A DNA stretch of 49,332 bases, taken from positions 1-49,332 of the forward strand of contig CALVFE010000005.1 of NCBI GenBank assembly GCA_944326765.1, in the 5' to 3' direction. The first letter of the stretch is position 1. Each line of letters starts with the position of its first letter. Of the stretch, positions 32,687 to 41,048 are shown piece after piece. A program made the position numbers and the translations under genes. The DNA is from an uncultured Elusimicrobiales bacterium. Lineage in GTDB: Bacteria > Elusimicrobiota > Elusimicrobia > Elusimicrobiales > Elusimicrobiaceae. The notes under the pieces are model-generated. The model saw only the letters and a list, made by a program, of their open reading frames with translations. It ran no database searches and had not been told where the DNA came from.

Positions 32687-33586
32687 ATGACTTCCGTTTT
32701 ATATATTATTTTAACGATACTGGGCATATTGGCGTTGTTAGTGTTGGGCACGGTATATTTTTGTATGCGTGCCGCTAAAAAAGTGCTTCATCCAATTTCC
32801 AAACGAAAACCGCTAGATGCGTGGCCCGACCAGTTTGGCTTGCCGTATGAAAACGTGTATTTCAAAACGGAAGACAAGGTGCAAATCAAAGGTTGGTTTA
32901 TTCCGGCGGAGAAATATACCAACAAAACGATTATTTTGATGCACGGCTGGGGAATGAACCGGTCGGATATTCTTAAAAACACATATTTTCTGCGTGATTT
33001 GGGATTTAACCTGCTCTATTTTGATTTTCGGGCGTTGGGGGAAAGCGGCGGAAAAACCAGCTCAATCGGCTATTTGGAACTGAAAGATGTGGCGGCCGCC
33101 GTACGATTTTTAAAGGAAACCCGTCCTCAGTTTTGTGAAAAAATTGGACTGTACGGATTATCTATGGGCGGTATGGTGGCGATTTGCGAAGCGGCGCATA
33201 ATCCGGAGATTTTGTGTGTGGTGGCGGAAGCATCCTATTATTCTTTCCGGCGGGTGGTATCGCGCTGGGCATGGGTACACCATAAAGTGCCGTATTTCCC
33301 GCTGATTCCCATCATTCTGCATTATATTCGTAAAAATTTGGGAGTTAATCCGGAACGATACAGCCCGAAATACAATATCCCGAAAATTGCCCCGCGCCCC
33401 GTATTTATCATTCACGGAAGATATGATAATTTGGTGCCGGCGGCTCAAGCCAAAATGTTGTTTAAGAAAGCGGGGGAACCTAAAGAAATATGGTTGGTTC
33501 CCGGCGCCAAACATAACAAATGCGCCGAAGTGGGCGGGTTTGAGTATAAGCAAAGGCTGGCCGATTTTTACCGGCAGTATTTATAA
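32687..33586 (+). CDS. Alpha/beta hydrolase with N-terminal membrane anchor
   Basis: 299 aa, with AAGGAG six bases before the ATG. One hydrophobic helix (about residues 4-28) anchors it in the inner membrane. The hydrolase fold has the oxyanion-region LMHGWGMNRSD, nucleophile serine in GLYGLSMGG near 164, the acid in HGRYDNLVP near 246 and the catalytic histidine in GAKHNKC near 274, so the triad is complete. The pattern matches the YqkD/FrsA-like or BAAT-like serine hydrolases; the substrate is unknown. It follows nnrD by 14 bases and is likely the end of that operon or near it. Confidence 0.88.
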   Translation: MTSVLYIILTILGILALLVLGTVYFCMRAAKKVLHPISKRKPLDAWPDQFGLPYENVYFKTEDKVQIKGWFIPAEKYTNKTIILMHGWGMNRSDILKNTYFLRDLGFNLLYFDFRALGESGGKTSSIGYLELKDVAAAVRFLKETRPQFCEKIGLYGLSMGGMVAICEAAHNPEILCVVAEASYYSFRRVVSRWAWVHHKVPYFPLIPIILHYIRKNLGVNPERYSPKYNIPKIAPRPVFIIHGRYDNLVPAAQAKMLFKKAGEPKEIWLVPGAKHNKCAEVGGFEYKQRLADFYRQYL

Positions 33587-33649
33587 TCCGCACCTACCAT
33601 TCCGGTGGGTGTTTAGTGTAAAAGCGCGCAGCTTATTAAAGGAGTCAGT

Positions 33650-34303
33650 ATGAACGAAGCGGGGCTGGTTATTTTTGATTTGGACGGGACCTTGTTAGAT
33701 ACGATTGCAGATTTGGCGGCTGCGGCCAATGCCGCGTTGAAAGAAAAAGGATATCCCGTTCGCACGCAGAAAGAATGCCAGCAATTTGTGGGAAATGGAG
33801 TCAATAAATTATTGGAACGCGCTCTGCCGGACGGACATAAAACCGCGCAGGAAGTGGCCGCCATACGCCCGGCTTTTTTTGCTTATTATGACCAGCATTT
33901 GGCAGACGTAACAAAACCCTATCCCGGTATGGCGGAATTGCTGGAGGCGCTGCATCTTCGCGGCGTGAAACTGGCGGTAGCTTCCAACAAATACCAAAGC
34001 GCTACGGAACGCTTAGTCAAACAATTTTTTCCCGATATTCCTTTTACAGCCGTCTTAGGGCAGCGGGAAGGGATTCCTGTTAAACCCGATCCTTCCATTG
34101 TAGAAGAAATTTTATGGGCAGCCGGGGTGCCGCGGGAAAGGGTTTTGTATGTGGGGGATTCGGATGTGGATATGCAAACCGCCCATAATGCCGGGGTACG
34201 CGTCTGCGCCGTTACATGGGGGTTTCGTTCCCGAGAGGAATTGGCGGCGTACAAGCCGGATTTTATAGCAAACACTCCGCCGGAAATTGAAGTAATGATT
34301 TGA
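33650..34303 (+). CDS. HAD phosphatase, phosphoglycolate phosphatase-like
   Basis: 217 aa, with AAGGAG just before the ATG. Motif 1 is FDLDGTLLDT at residues 10-19, motif 2 the serine in VASNKYQ, motif 3 the lysine in GIPVKPDPS, and motif 4 YVGDSDVDMQTAHNAG. The alpha-helical cap after motif 1 with QFVGNGVNKLLERAL is the Gph type. Such enzymes hydrolyse 2-phosphoglycolate, which arises from repair of oxidised DNA ends, but close relatives act on other phosphates. The symbol gph is therefore not assigned. A terminator follows. Confidence 0.9.
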   Translation: MNEAGLVIFDLDGTLLDTIADLAAAANAALKEKGYPVRTQKECQQFVGNGVNKLLERALPDGHKTAQEVAAIRPAFFAYYDQHLADVTKPYPGMAELLEALHLRGVKLAVASNKYQSATERLVKQFFPDIPFTAVLGQREGIPVKPDPSIVEEILWAAGVPRERVLYVGDSDVDMQTAHNAGVRVCAVTWGFRSREELAAYKPDFIANTPPEIEVMI

Positions 34304-34316
34304 GAAAGAATTTCAC

Positions 34317-34343
34317 AAGAACGCTAAACGCGTTCTTTTTTTT
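34317..34343 (+). terminator. Terminator of the phosphatase gene
   Basis: AAGAACGC-TAAA-CGCGTTCTT followed by a long T run. It overlaps the 3' end of the convergent glycerate kinase gene, whose last codons form part of the stem. Confidence 0.85.
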
Positions 34344-35454
34344 CTGGCAACGAAAGCGTACGGACAAGTTGGCGCAAGTAGCGCGTCGGATTTGTTAGGC
34401 AAGCGGCGGGGGTGGGGGAAAAATCGGTCAAGACGGCGATTCGGGTAGGCAGGTACTTTTGCCGATGCAGGGATTTCTCTTCCAAAATACCGCAAATAAA
34501 AAGTACGGGCTTTTTATGTTTTCGGGCTAATTTTAATACCGCCAGCGGCGCTTTGCCATAGAACGTTTGCCGGTCTAATTTTCCTTCTGAAGTAATAATT
34601 AAATCCGCCCAATCAAATTCTTTTTCCAGCTGGGCTTTTTGAAACAAGAAATCGCTTCCCAACAAAAGTTTTGCGCCGAAACAGCCATATAATCCCGCTG
34701 CAATGGCGCCGGCGGCGGCCGTACAGGGGGTATGCGCAATATCCCGGCGGGTTGCCCGCCAAACCACTTTAGCCCAACGCGCCATAGCGCGGTCTAATCG
34801 TTTGACTTGGTCGGGAGAGGCTCCTTTTTGGGGGCCGAATACCTTAGCGGAACTATTGCGTCCCAACAAGGGGTTCGTAACATCAGCTACGGCGTAGAAA
34901 CGGATCGATTTTAGATTCTTCTTTAACGCTTTTAAATCAAGTTGCTCCGCCTGCAGCAACGCTTCCGCTCCCGGCGCAATCGACTTTGCCCGCTTATTCA
35001 ATATACGGGCGCCGCAGGCCGCCGCCATTCCGGCACCGCCGTCGTTACAGGCCACGCCGCCTAGCCCGATATAGATGGTTTTGGCGCCTTTTTTGATGGC
35101 TTTTAAAATTACTTCTCCCACTCCGTAAGAAGAAGCCCCCAACGGATCTAATTGGTTTTGGGCTGTATTTCCCAGGCCGCAAATTTTGGCTGTTTCCAAA
35201 ACCGCTGTTTTACCGTCCGGGAGCATCAGAAAAGATGTCCGTTTCTTTTTTAAGAAGGCGTCGGTTGCGGTGACCGTTATTTTTTGAGAGTTTGGGTAGA
35301 GCGCGCGGAAGAAATCCATAAATCCGTCGCCCCCGTCGGAAATAGGATAAGCGCGGACCGTATGCTGGGGGCTCAGCGTTCGAGCCAATACGCCGGCGGC
35401 TCGGGTTGCGCTTAAAGAACCTTTAAACGCATTGGGAAGCAGTAGAATTTTCAT
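34324..35454 (-). CDS. Glycerate kinase (GlxK/GarK type)
   Basis: 376 aa, normal for the family. It phosphorylates D-glycerate with ATP, normally to 2-phosphoglycerate. Conserved stretches are LLPNAFKGSLSATRAAGVLARTL at the N-terminus, ISDGGDGFMDF near residue 39-49, GLGGVACNDGGAGMAAACG near 127-145 and TSEGKLDRQTFYGKAPL near 280. It overlaps the outer-membrane protein gene by one base and is last in the minus-strand run. Its termination codon lies inside the facing terminator. Confidence 0.93.
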   Translation of the reverse strand: MKILLLPNAFKGSLSATRAAGVLARTLSPQHTVRAYPISDGGDGFMDFFRALYPNSQKITVTATDAFLKKKRTSFLMLPDGKTAVLETAKICGLGNTAQNQLDPLGASSYGVGEVILKAIKKGAKTIYIGLGGVACNDGGAGMAAACGARILNKRAKSIAPGAEALLQAEQLDLKALKKNLKSIRFYAVADVTNPLLGRNSSAKVFGPQKGASPDQVKRLDRAMARWAKVVWRATRRDIAHTPCTAAAGAIAAGLYGCFGAKLLLGSDFLFQKAQLEKEFDWADLIITSEGKLDRQTFYGKAPLAVLKLARKHKKPVLFICGILEEKSLHRQKYLPTRIAVLTDFSPTPAACLTNPTRYLRQLVRTLSLPEKKERV

Positions 35455-36791
35455 TAAAATTTCCAGCTTAGTTTGGCTTGTATTACCGTGTTAGAAGAGG
35501 CGGACTCTTTAAGTTCTCCGCTGCGCGGGGCAAACACCTGACGCGCTTCCAACCCCAACATTACGTCATCTACCCAAGTTTCCACTCCGGCGCCTACCGC
35601 TCCGGAAAATCCGTTGGAGGTGAGGGCATCACGGAAGGGAATTTCCTGCGGAGTTCCCGAAGAAGAAGTGGTCGTAATATTGCCGCGGTAGTTAAGCGTA
35701 AGCATTTCATAGGAAGCGTTTGCGGTTAAGTAAAAAGAAAATCGGCTGGCCGGATTTAAATAATAATTGACGGCGGCTCCCAACGTAAGGATATTGCCGC
35801 TGCTGCTGGCAGAAAGCGTTTGTTCGGGAGAGAGTATGGCGGAATAGTCGTTGTTGGAAATATTTGCAAAGGCAAGCATAGGGCCTATCCACAAATTGCT
35901 TTCTTTGATGCGCCACATAAATTTAGATGAAATAACCGCACTGGTTCCGCCGGCGTCAACCGTTTGGTCGCCTAGATCCAACGTGGCGATATCCCCCAAT
36001 TTTACCACGCCTCCTATTTTTAAATCCAAGGGCATGGCGCCGGCTTCTACGGCGAAGTATTTATTGAAATCTTTTTCTTTGTAAGAGATTTTTGGGGTTT
36101 GTTTTTGAGGGGTGTTTTTTTTAGCAGCCAATTCTTCTTTGGCGGCGGCGGCATAATCCTGCTGACTGATTTCACCCGTTTTTACGCCTTTGATGAAAGC
36201 TTCTTCATCCGATAATAAGCGCGGCGCGGTTTGCGATACGGTCGCAGCGGGGGTAACCACCGTTCCGTTAACCACGGTGGCATTTTGCGCACCAAATACT
36301 TGATTGATATCCGAATCAAATGTTAGTCCGCCGGCGGCTTGCACGGTCGGGGCGGATCCCGTTTGTTGCGCCGCTTCTTGGGCAGCTTGGGCGGCTTGCT
36401 GCTGTTCTATATTCTGCTGTACAAACTGCTGTTGGGCTTTTTCTCCTTGGTCGTAATCATAGACTTCAATGGAAATGATTTGCGGCATATCGACGTTTAC
36501 AACTGTTCCGTCGTCGGTTTGTAATTTAAGATTAAATTCGTCTAAATCCAGAATGACGCCCACCAACTGGGAGCCGCCCTGTAAAATGATACGATGTTTA
36601 TCCGGCAGAATTTGTTCAATTTCGCGTTGGTTGAGCGTGATATTGCCGTAGGAGGTGGCCAGGTTCAGTGTATATTCGGTTTGGGATAAAATGGAACCGC
36701 TGATCAACTCTCCCGTTTTCATTTTAATGGTTTCTGCAGACAGCCCTCCGGCCGCCAACAGCACACATACGGCAAAAACGCTTTTTTTCAT
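35454..36791 (-). CDS. Outer-membrane protein with C-terminal beta-barrel
   Basis: 445 aa; not a named family. A signal peptide (about residues 1-19, AAGGLSA before ETIKMK) is followed by two short beta-rich modules (TGELISGSILSQTEYTLNLATSYGNITL, then GSQLVGVILDLDEFNLKLQTDDGTVV) that resemble each other. A Q/A-rich low-complexity linker covers about 115-150. From about 250 the sequence shows amphipathic strands with alternating residues and ends in KLSWKF, the terminal aromatic typical of barrel proteins inserted by the BAM machinery. The role could be a pore or adhesin. It lies between glycerate kinase and the small membrane proteins on the same strand. Confidence 0.8.
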   Translation of the reverse strand: MKKSVFAVCVLLAAGGLSAETIKMKTGELISGSILSQTEYTLNLATSYGNITLNQREIEQILPDKHRIILQGGSQLVGVILDLDEFNLKLQTDDGTVVNVDMPQIISIEVYDYDQGEKAQQQFVQQNIEQQQAAQAAQEAAQQTGSAPTVQAAGGLTFDSDINQVFGAQNATVVNGTVVTPAATVSQTAPRLLSDEEAFIKGVKTGEISQQDYAAAAKEELAAKKNTPQKQTPKISYKEKDFNKYFAVEAGAMPLDLKIGGVVKLGDIATLDLGDQTVDAGGTSAVISSKFMWRIKESNLWIGPMLAFANISNNDYSAILSPEQTLSASSSGNILTLGAAVNYYLNPASRFSFYLTANASYEMLTLNYRGNITTTSSSGTPQEIPFRDALTSNGFSGAVGAGVETWVDDVMLGLEARQVFAPRSGELKESASSNTVIQAKLSWKF

Positions 36792-36852
36792 ACTCCCTCG
36801 CTGAAAAATAGAAAGACAAAACAGCGGCGCGGAAAACTCCGCGCCGCCTCTA

Positions 36853-37203
36853 TTATTTGGATTCGCGCTCTACCACTTCTGCAATGGTCGGACAGGATTG
36901 TTCTTCCGTTTCTGCTGCGGAGCAAGCGCACGGAGCCACGGCTTTTTTGATTTTTCGAAGCGCTTTTAAAATCTTAGCCACCGTTAAAAACCCGATTGCG
37001 GCCGCCAAGTCGCTTGCCACATAAAAAGCGGCAGCCAGCCACATTTCGCTTCCGAACAGTTGCGGATGCGTAAAGATGGCATACGCCTGAAAAACAGCGT
37101 AAACCAATGCAAGATAAAAAAGCACCAAGAAAATGACAGACAACCCTTTTAAGCACAGCCAGTTGTGCGGCCACCATTTGGCGCATTTGCAACATTTAGA
37201 CAT
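36853..37203 (-). CDS. Small membrane protein, paralog A
   Basis: 116 aa, with AAGGAG six bases upstream. The N-terminus is cysteine-rich (CCKCAKWW) and is followed by PHNWLCLKGLS. Two hydrophobic segments (about residues 22-45 and 57-80) follow, then a basic stretch and a cysteine-bearing tail (CACSAAETEEQSC). It is clearly related to the next gene upstream, sharing PHNWL-x-LKGLS-x2-F-x2-LFY. Function unknown; the cysteine clusters could bind metal. Confidence 0.75.
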   Translation of the reverse strand: MSKCCKCAKWWPHNWLCLKGLSVIFLVLFYLALVYAVFQAYAIFTHPQLFGSEMWLAAAFYVASDLAAAIGFLTVAKILKALRKIKKAVAPCACSAAETEEQSCPTIAEVVERESK

Positions 37204-37282
37204 AGTTCACTCCTTTTGGGGAAAACGCCTTACCCCCCATATTCATATTGTATCAAAAAGCATATCGGTTTAAACGATTATA

Positions 37283-37600
37283 TTAATGGTCCGCCGGGTT
37301 TTTGAGGGGGATAGTTTCAAGCAGTGCTTGAAGCGTGCGGCATATTTGAATCAGCAGTGCCCAGCCGATGCAGGCCAATACCGCCTGAAAGGTTGCCAGC
37401 AGATAAATTTTGCGCAGAGGCGCCGAATGAACGGCTAGGGCGGCGGGATCGGTTAAGAAAGTGTTTATCCAGCAACCGGCCGCATAGATCCCCACGGTTA
37501 AGGTAGCATAAAACAAAGCAGAAAAGAGGCGGGATAAACCTTTCAGTTCCAGCCAGTTATGCGGCAGATAAGGGCGTATTTTTTTAGAAACGGTTTGCAT
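37283..37600 (-). CDS. Small membrane protein, paralog B
   Basis: 105 aa. It begins inside the recN 3' end (17-base overlap) and is likely translated by coupling. PHNWLELKGLSRLFSALFY near residues 13-31 matches paralog A, followed by two hydrophobic segments (about 24-48 and 68-88). It lacks the cysteine clusters of paralog A. Tandem placement suggests duplication, with later divergence of the ends. Function unknown. Confidence 0.75.
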   Translation of the reverse strand: MQTVSKKIRPYLPHNWLELKGLSRLFSALFYATLTVGIYAAGCWINTFLTDPAALAVHSAPLRKIYLLATFQAVLACIGWALLIQICRTLQALLETIPLKNPADH

Positions 37601-39242
37601 CTTTTAACAGCTCCTCAGCGTGAGAAAAGGCGGCGGAATGTTTATCCGCGCCGCCGCCCAACATACGGGCGATTTCGGTCACCAGCGTCTCAGCCTGCAA
37701 GGCTGAAACAGCCACCTCAGTCGTTGTAGAGGAGGCTTTTTTGGACACATGAAAATTTTGGTTGGCCTGCGCGGCTACTTGTGCCAGGTGCGTAACGCAT
37801 AATACCTGGCGTCCGTTGGCCGCCGCGCGCAGTTTCTGCCCGACCAGATGGCCGGTTTCGCCGCCGATGCCTGCGTCTATTTCGTCAAATACCATAACGG
37901 GCACCGTTGGCGCCAAGACGGTCTTAAGCCCTAGCATGACGCGGGAAATTTCGCCGCCGGAAGCGATATTTTTAAGCGGCCGAAGCGATTGGCCGGGATT
38001 GGGAGAAAATAAAAATTCCACTTTATCTGCTCCGCTTGGTCCCAGATTTTCTTCATCCATTTCTACCGCTACTGAAAATTTGACCGCGTTGAATCCCAGT
38101 GGGCGGATTTCATCGGTAATCCGTTTGGACAGGCGTTGCGCCGCCGCCATACGTTTATCATGCAGTTCGCCGGCCAGCTGCAAGAGTTTTTTCTGAGCGT
38201 GGGCGAGTTCCTGCAACAATTCTTGTTCGTGTTCTTCGCCGTGTTGCAGTTGATCGATTTTTTCACGCAGGGCGCGGGCGGTGTTTAACACGTCAGTAAT
38301 TTCCGGGCCGTATTTGGCTTTTAAACGTTTGATTTTTTCATGACGCGCCAGCATCTTGTCCAAAGCGTCTGGTTCCAGAGAAATGTCGTCTTTATAAGAA
38401 CCCAGCGTGGAAGCGGCGTCTTCCAACGTTACCAAAGCGGTATTTACATCTTGGGATAAGGAAGCTAAATTTTCGTCCAGCTCCGCCATGCTTTGCAGCG
38501 TGCGCAGCGCGCGCCCCGTTCGGGCGGTGGCAGAGTCTTCCGCTGCGTAAAGCTCCTCATACGCTTCCTGCGCCATTTCCAACAATCGGCCGGCGTGTTT
38601 CATTTTGGGCAGCGTTTGTTCCAATTGAAAATCTTCCTCGGCCGTAGGGTTTACGTCCTCAATTTCTTTCAGTTGGTATTGGCTCATATCCAGCAGCCGT
38701 TCTTTTTCCTGCTCGCTCATGCGGGCGGCGTCGAGTTTGGCTTGTATCGCCTGTCGTTCTCGGTAAGCCGATTGGGTTTTTTGTACCAATGCTTCGTGCT
38801 TGGCGAATTTGTCTAACAGCATTAAATGTACGGAAGAATGCAACAGGCTTTGATGCTCATGCTGTCCGTGAAAATCAATTAATACGCGGCCTAATTGCGC
38901 CAGGGCCGAAACGGTTACCGGGTGCCCTTCTATGAAGGCCTTGCTTTTGCCTTTACTGTCCAATTCTCTTTTTAGGGCAAAAACATCTCCAGCGACGGCA
39001 TATTCGCGGCGAAGTTCTTCCGGCAGGTCGGCGCTGGAAAATACGGCGCTGACCGCCATTTTTTCCGTTCCGTCTTTAATGGCCGAAACGTCTCCGCGCG
39101 CGCCCAATACAAAACTCAGCGCTTCTATCACAATGGATTTGCCGGCGCCGGTTTCTCCGGAGAAAACATTCAGCCCCGGGGCAAAATCCAACGACAAATC
39201 CGATATAATGGCAAAATTTTGTACGCGCATCCGCAGCAGCAT
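37584..39242 (-). CDS. recN: DNA repair protein RecN
   Basis: 552 aa, an SMC-like ATPase in double-strand break repair that gathers DNA ends for RecA. The N-terminal head has the ABC ATPase Walker A SGETGAGKSIVIEALSFVLG near residue 30-48. A long coiled coil (about 150-350) follows. The C-terminal head has the signature ASGGEISRVMLGLKT near 420-434 and Walker B VMVFDEIDAGIGGETG, then VTHLAQVAAQA. The ATG is one base from the nadK stop, an arrangement seen in many bacteria (nadK-recN). A second Met at codon 5 is an alternative start. Confidence 0.95.
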   Translation of the reverse strand: MLLRMRVQNFAIISDLSLDFAPGLNVFSGETGAGKSIVIEALSFVLGARGDVSAIKDGTEKMAVSAVFSSADLPEELRREYAVAGDVFALKRELDSKGKSKAFIEGHPVTVSALAQLGRVLIDFHGQHEHQSLLHSSVHLMLLDKFAKHEALVQKTQSAYRERQAIQAKLDAARMSEQEKERLLDMSQYQLKEIEDVNPTAEEDFQLEQTLPKMKHAGRLLEMAQEAYEELYAAEDSATARTGRALRTLQSMAELDENLASLSQDVNTALVTLEDAASTLGSYKDDISLEPDALDKMLARHEKIKRLKAKYGPEITDVLNTARALREKIDQLQHGEEHEQELLQELAHAQKKLLQLAGELHDKRMAAAQRLSKRITDEIRPLGFNAVKFSVAVEMDEENLGPSGADKVEFLFSPNPGQSLRPLKNIASGGEISRVMLGLKTVLAPTVPVMVFDEIDAGIGGETGHLVGQKLRAAANGRQVLCVTHLAQVAAQANQNFHVSKKASSTTTEVAVSALQAETLVTEIARMLGGGADKHSAAFSHAEELLKDANRF

Positions 39243-39243
39243 A

Positions 39244-40071
39244 TTACCGGTTCCCCCATTTTAGTTTGCGGTTTAAAATTTGAAAAAAGCCCCGTTCCGG
39301 CGGGCAAAGCAATTTGGCCTTGAGCGGACTGCGGGTAATTTGCACCTGCGCGCCCAAAGGAAGCGTTAGATTGATTTGGCCGTCTAAACTGCAAGTGGCG
39401 CGGTCAGTTTCATTTTTGAAAGAAGGGATTAGTGTTAAAGTGCCGCCAGCGGATAAAATCAGCGGCCGTTGGTTAAGGGTATGCGGGCAAATGGGCGTAA
39501 CCGCCAGCACATCTACCCCCGGTTCTACAATCGGTCCGCCGGAAGCCAGCGAATAGGCCGTTGAACCGGTGGGGGAAGCGATAATTACTCCGTCGCCGAA
39601 ATACGAAGGGATTTCTTTCCCGTTCCAATAGGCTTCCAACAAAAACGCCCTTGGCGCGGCGGCGCGGAGTACACAGTCGTTAAAAGCCAAAAATTCACGC
39701 GGTTTGGAGCCTTTTGCAGTAATGCGCGTATGCAGCATAAAACGTTCGTTGACGGTGCATTTGTCGTTTAATAAAGTTTGCAACGCCGGCAACGCGTCTT
39801 CGTGTTCGCAGGCGGCCAAGAAACCCAGGGTGCCGCAGTTAATGCCGAAGATTGGTATCCCCAGCGGTGCGGCGGCGCGGGCGCAATGCAGTATGGTGCC
39901 GTCCCCGCCCATACTGACCAGCAGTTCGGTTTCGGCGGTTAGACTTTCTAACTCGGTAATCAGTTGCACCTGCACATGGCGTTTGCGCAAAAAAGAACAC
40001 ACTTGTTGTGCTAACGGAACGGTATGTGTTTTATGTTTGTTGTAGAAAACGGCCGCTTGTTTAAAAATCAT
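39244..40071 (-). CDS. nadK: NAD kinase
   Basis: 275 aa. It phosphorylates NAD to NADP in the cytoplasm. The family's GGDG motif is in SMGGDGTILHCARA near residue 53-66, the second nucleotide motif is FGINCGTLGFLAA, the FNDCVL strand follows, and SPTGSTAYSLASGGPIVEP near 165-183 closes the active site. It is the first gene of the minus-strand run and divergent from nifU across a 127-base gap containing the nifU promoter. Confidence 0.95.
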   Translation of the reverse strand: MIFKQAAVFYNKHKTHTVPLAQQVCSFLRKRHVQVQLITELESLTAETELLVSMGGDGTILHCARAAAPLGIPIFGINCGTLGFLAACEHEDALPALQTLLNDKCTVNERFMLHTRITAKGSKPREFLAFNDCVLRAAAPRAFLLEAYWNGKEIPSYFGDGVIIASPTGSTAYSLASGGPIVEPGVDVLAVTPICPHTLNQRPLILSAGGTLTLIPSFKNETDRATCSLDGQINLTLPLGAQVQITRSPLKAKLLCPPERGFFQILNRKLKWGNR

Positions 40072-40163
40072 AGTATCTTTATTTTAGCAAAAAGAACTGT
40101 TTTGCGCGCAGGTCGGACTAACCTTTTTTAGCGTATGGCTTCCGCTTCGGTTTCGGGGCAAAA

Positions 40164-40172
40164 TGATATAAT
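40164..40172 (+). promoter_or_regulatory. Extended -10 promoter of nifUS
   Basis: TGATATAAT with a perfect TATAAT at 40167-40172, no good -35, 26 bases upstream of the ATG at 40199 and followed by the ribosome-binding site GGAAAGGGGG. Confidence 0.6.
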
Positions 40173-40198
40173 AATAAATATAGGAAAGGGGGCTTGTG

Positions 40199-41047
40199 AT
40201 GTGGGATTATACAGATAAAGTAATGGATCATTTTAGAAATCCGCGCAATGTGGGAGTCATTCCCAACGCCGACGGAACGGGACAGGTCGGCAGCCTGGTG
40301 TGCGGAGACGCCCTAAAGCTGACTATTAAAGTCAATAAGCAAACAGATGTCATTGAAGATGCCAAATTTGAAACTTTTGGCTGTGCCAGCGCGATAGCTT
40401 CTTCCTCTATCTTAACGGAAATGATTAAAGGCAAAACCATTGCCGAAGCTTCTAAAATTACCAACCAGGATATTGCAGACGCTTTAGGCACGCTGCCCGC
40501 TGAAAAAATGCATTGCTCCGTAATGGGTATGGAAGCCCTGGAAGCTGCGGTAAAAAGTTATCGGCAAGGCGGCGCGCCGGTGGTGTTTGAACAGGAAGAA
40601 GAAAAAATCGTTTGCCACTGTTTTAACGTGTCTGAAGAAACCATTATTAAAGCCATTCGCGCCAATCATTTAAAGACGGTGGAAGATGTTACCCATTTTA
40701 CCAAGGCCGGCGGCGGCTGCGGCCGTTGCAAAGGAGAAATCCAGAAAATTCTGGATAAAGTAAACGGGGCGGAACGGACGGCTGTTTCAAACGAAAAACC
40801 TTTTTCCCAGATGACGGTAGTAGAAAAAATAAAAACGATTGAGCGCGTGCTGGAAGAAGAAATTTGCCCCAAGCTTAATATGGACGGCGGATCGGCCGAG
40901 TTGGCGGATTTAGACGGAAACATAGTAAAAATCCGCCTTACGGGCATGTGCAGCGGCTGTGCGGGCGCCATGGGCACGCTGAAGAATTTTATTGAAAAAA
41001 CCTTAAAGGAAAAAGTAGATCCTTCCCTGACGGTGGAGCAAGCTTAG
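40199..41047 (+). CDS. nifU: Fe-S cluster assembly scaffold NifU
   Basis: 282 aa from the ATG at 40199, chosen over the GTG one codon earlier. Three modules: an IscU-like scaffold (about residues 1-125) with its three cysteines in CGDALKL, FGCASAIASSS and MHCSVMG; a BFD-like [2Fe-2S] domain (about 138-185) with CHCFNVSEE and GGGCGRCKG; and an Nfu domain (about 200-282) with CSGCAGAMG. Together with the cysteine desulfurase two bases downstream it builds and hands on Fe-S clusters. No nitrogenase gene is seen, so a general housekeeping role is likely. Confidence 0.95.
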   Translation: MWDYTDKVMDHFRNPRNVGVIPNADGTGQVGSLVCGDALKLTIKVNKQTDVIEDAKFETFGCASAIASSSILTEMIKGKTIAEASKITNQDIADALGTLPAEKMHCSVMGMEALEAAVKSYRQGGAPVVFEQEEEKIVCHCFNVSEETIIKAIRANHLKTVEDVTHFTKAGGGCGRCKGEIQKILDKVNGAERTAVSNEKPFSQMTVVEKIKTIERVLEEEICPKLNMDGGSAELADLDGNIVKIRLTGMCSGCAGAMGTLKNFIEKTLKEKVDPSLTVEQA

Positions 41048-41048
41048 C

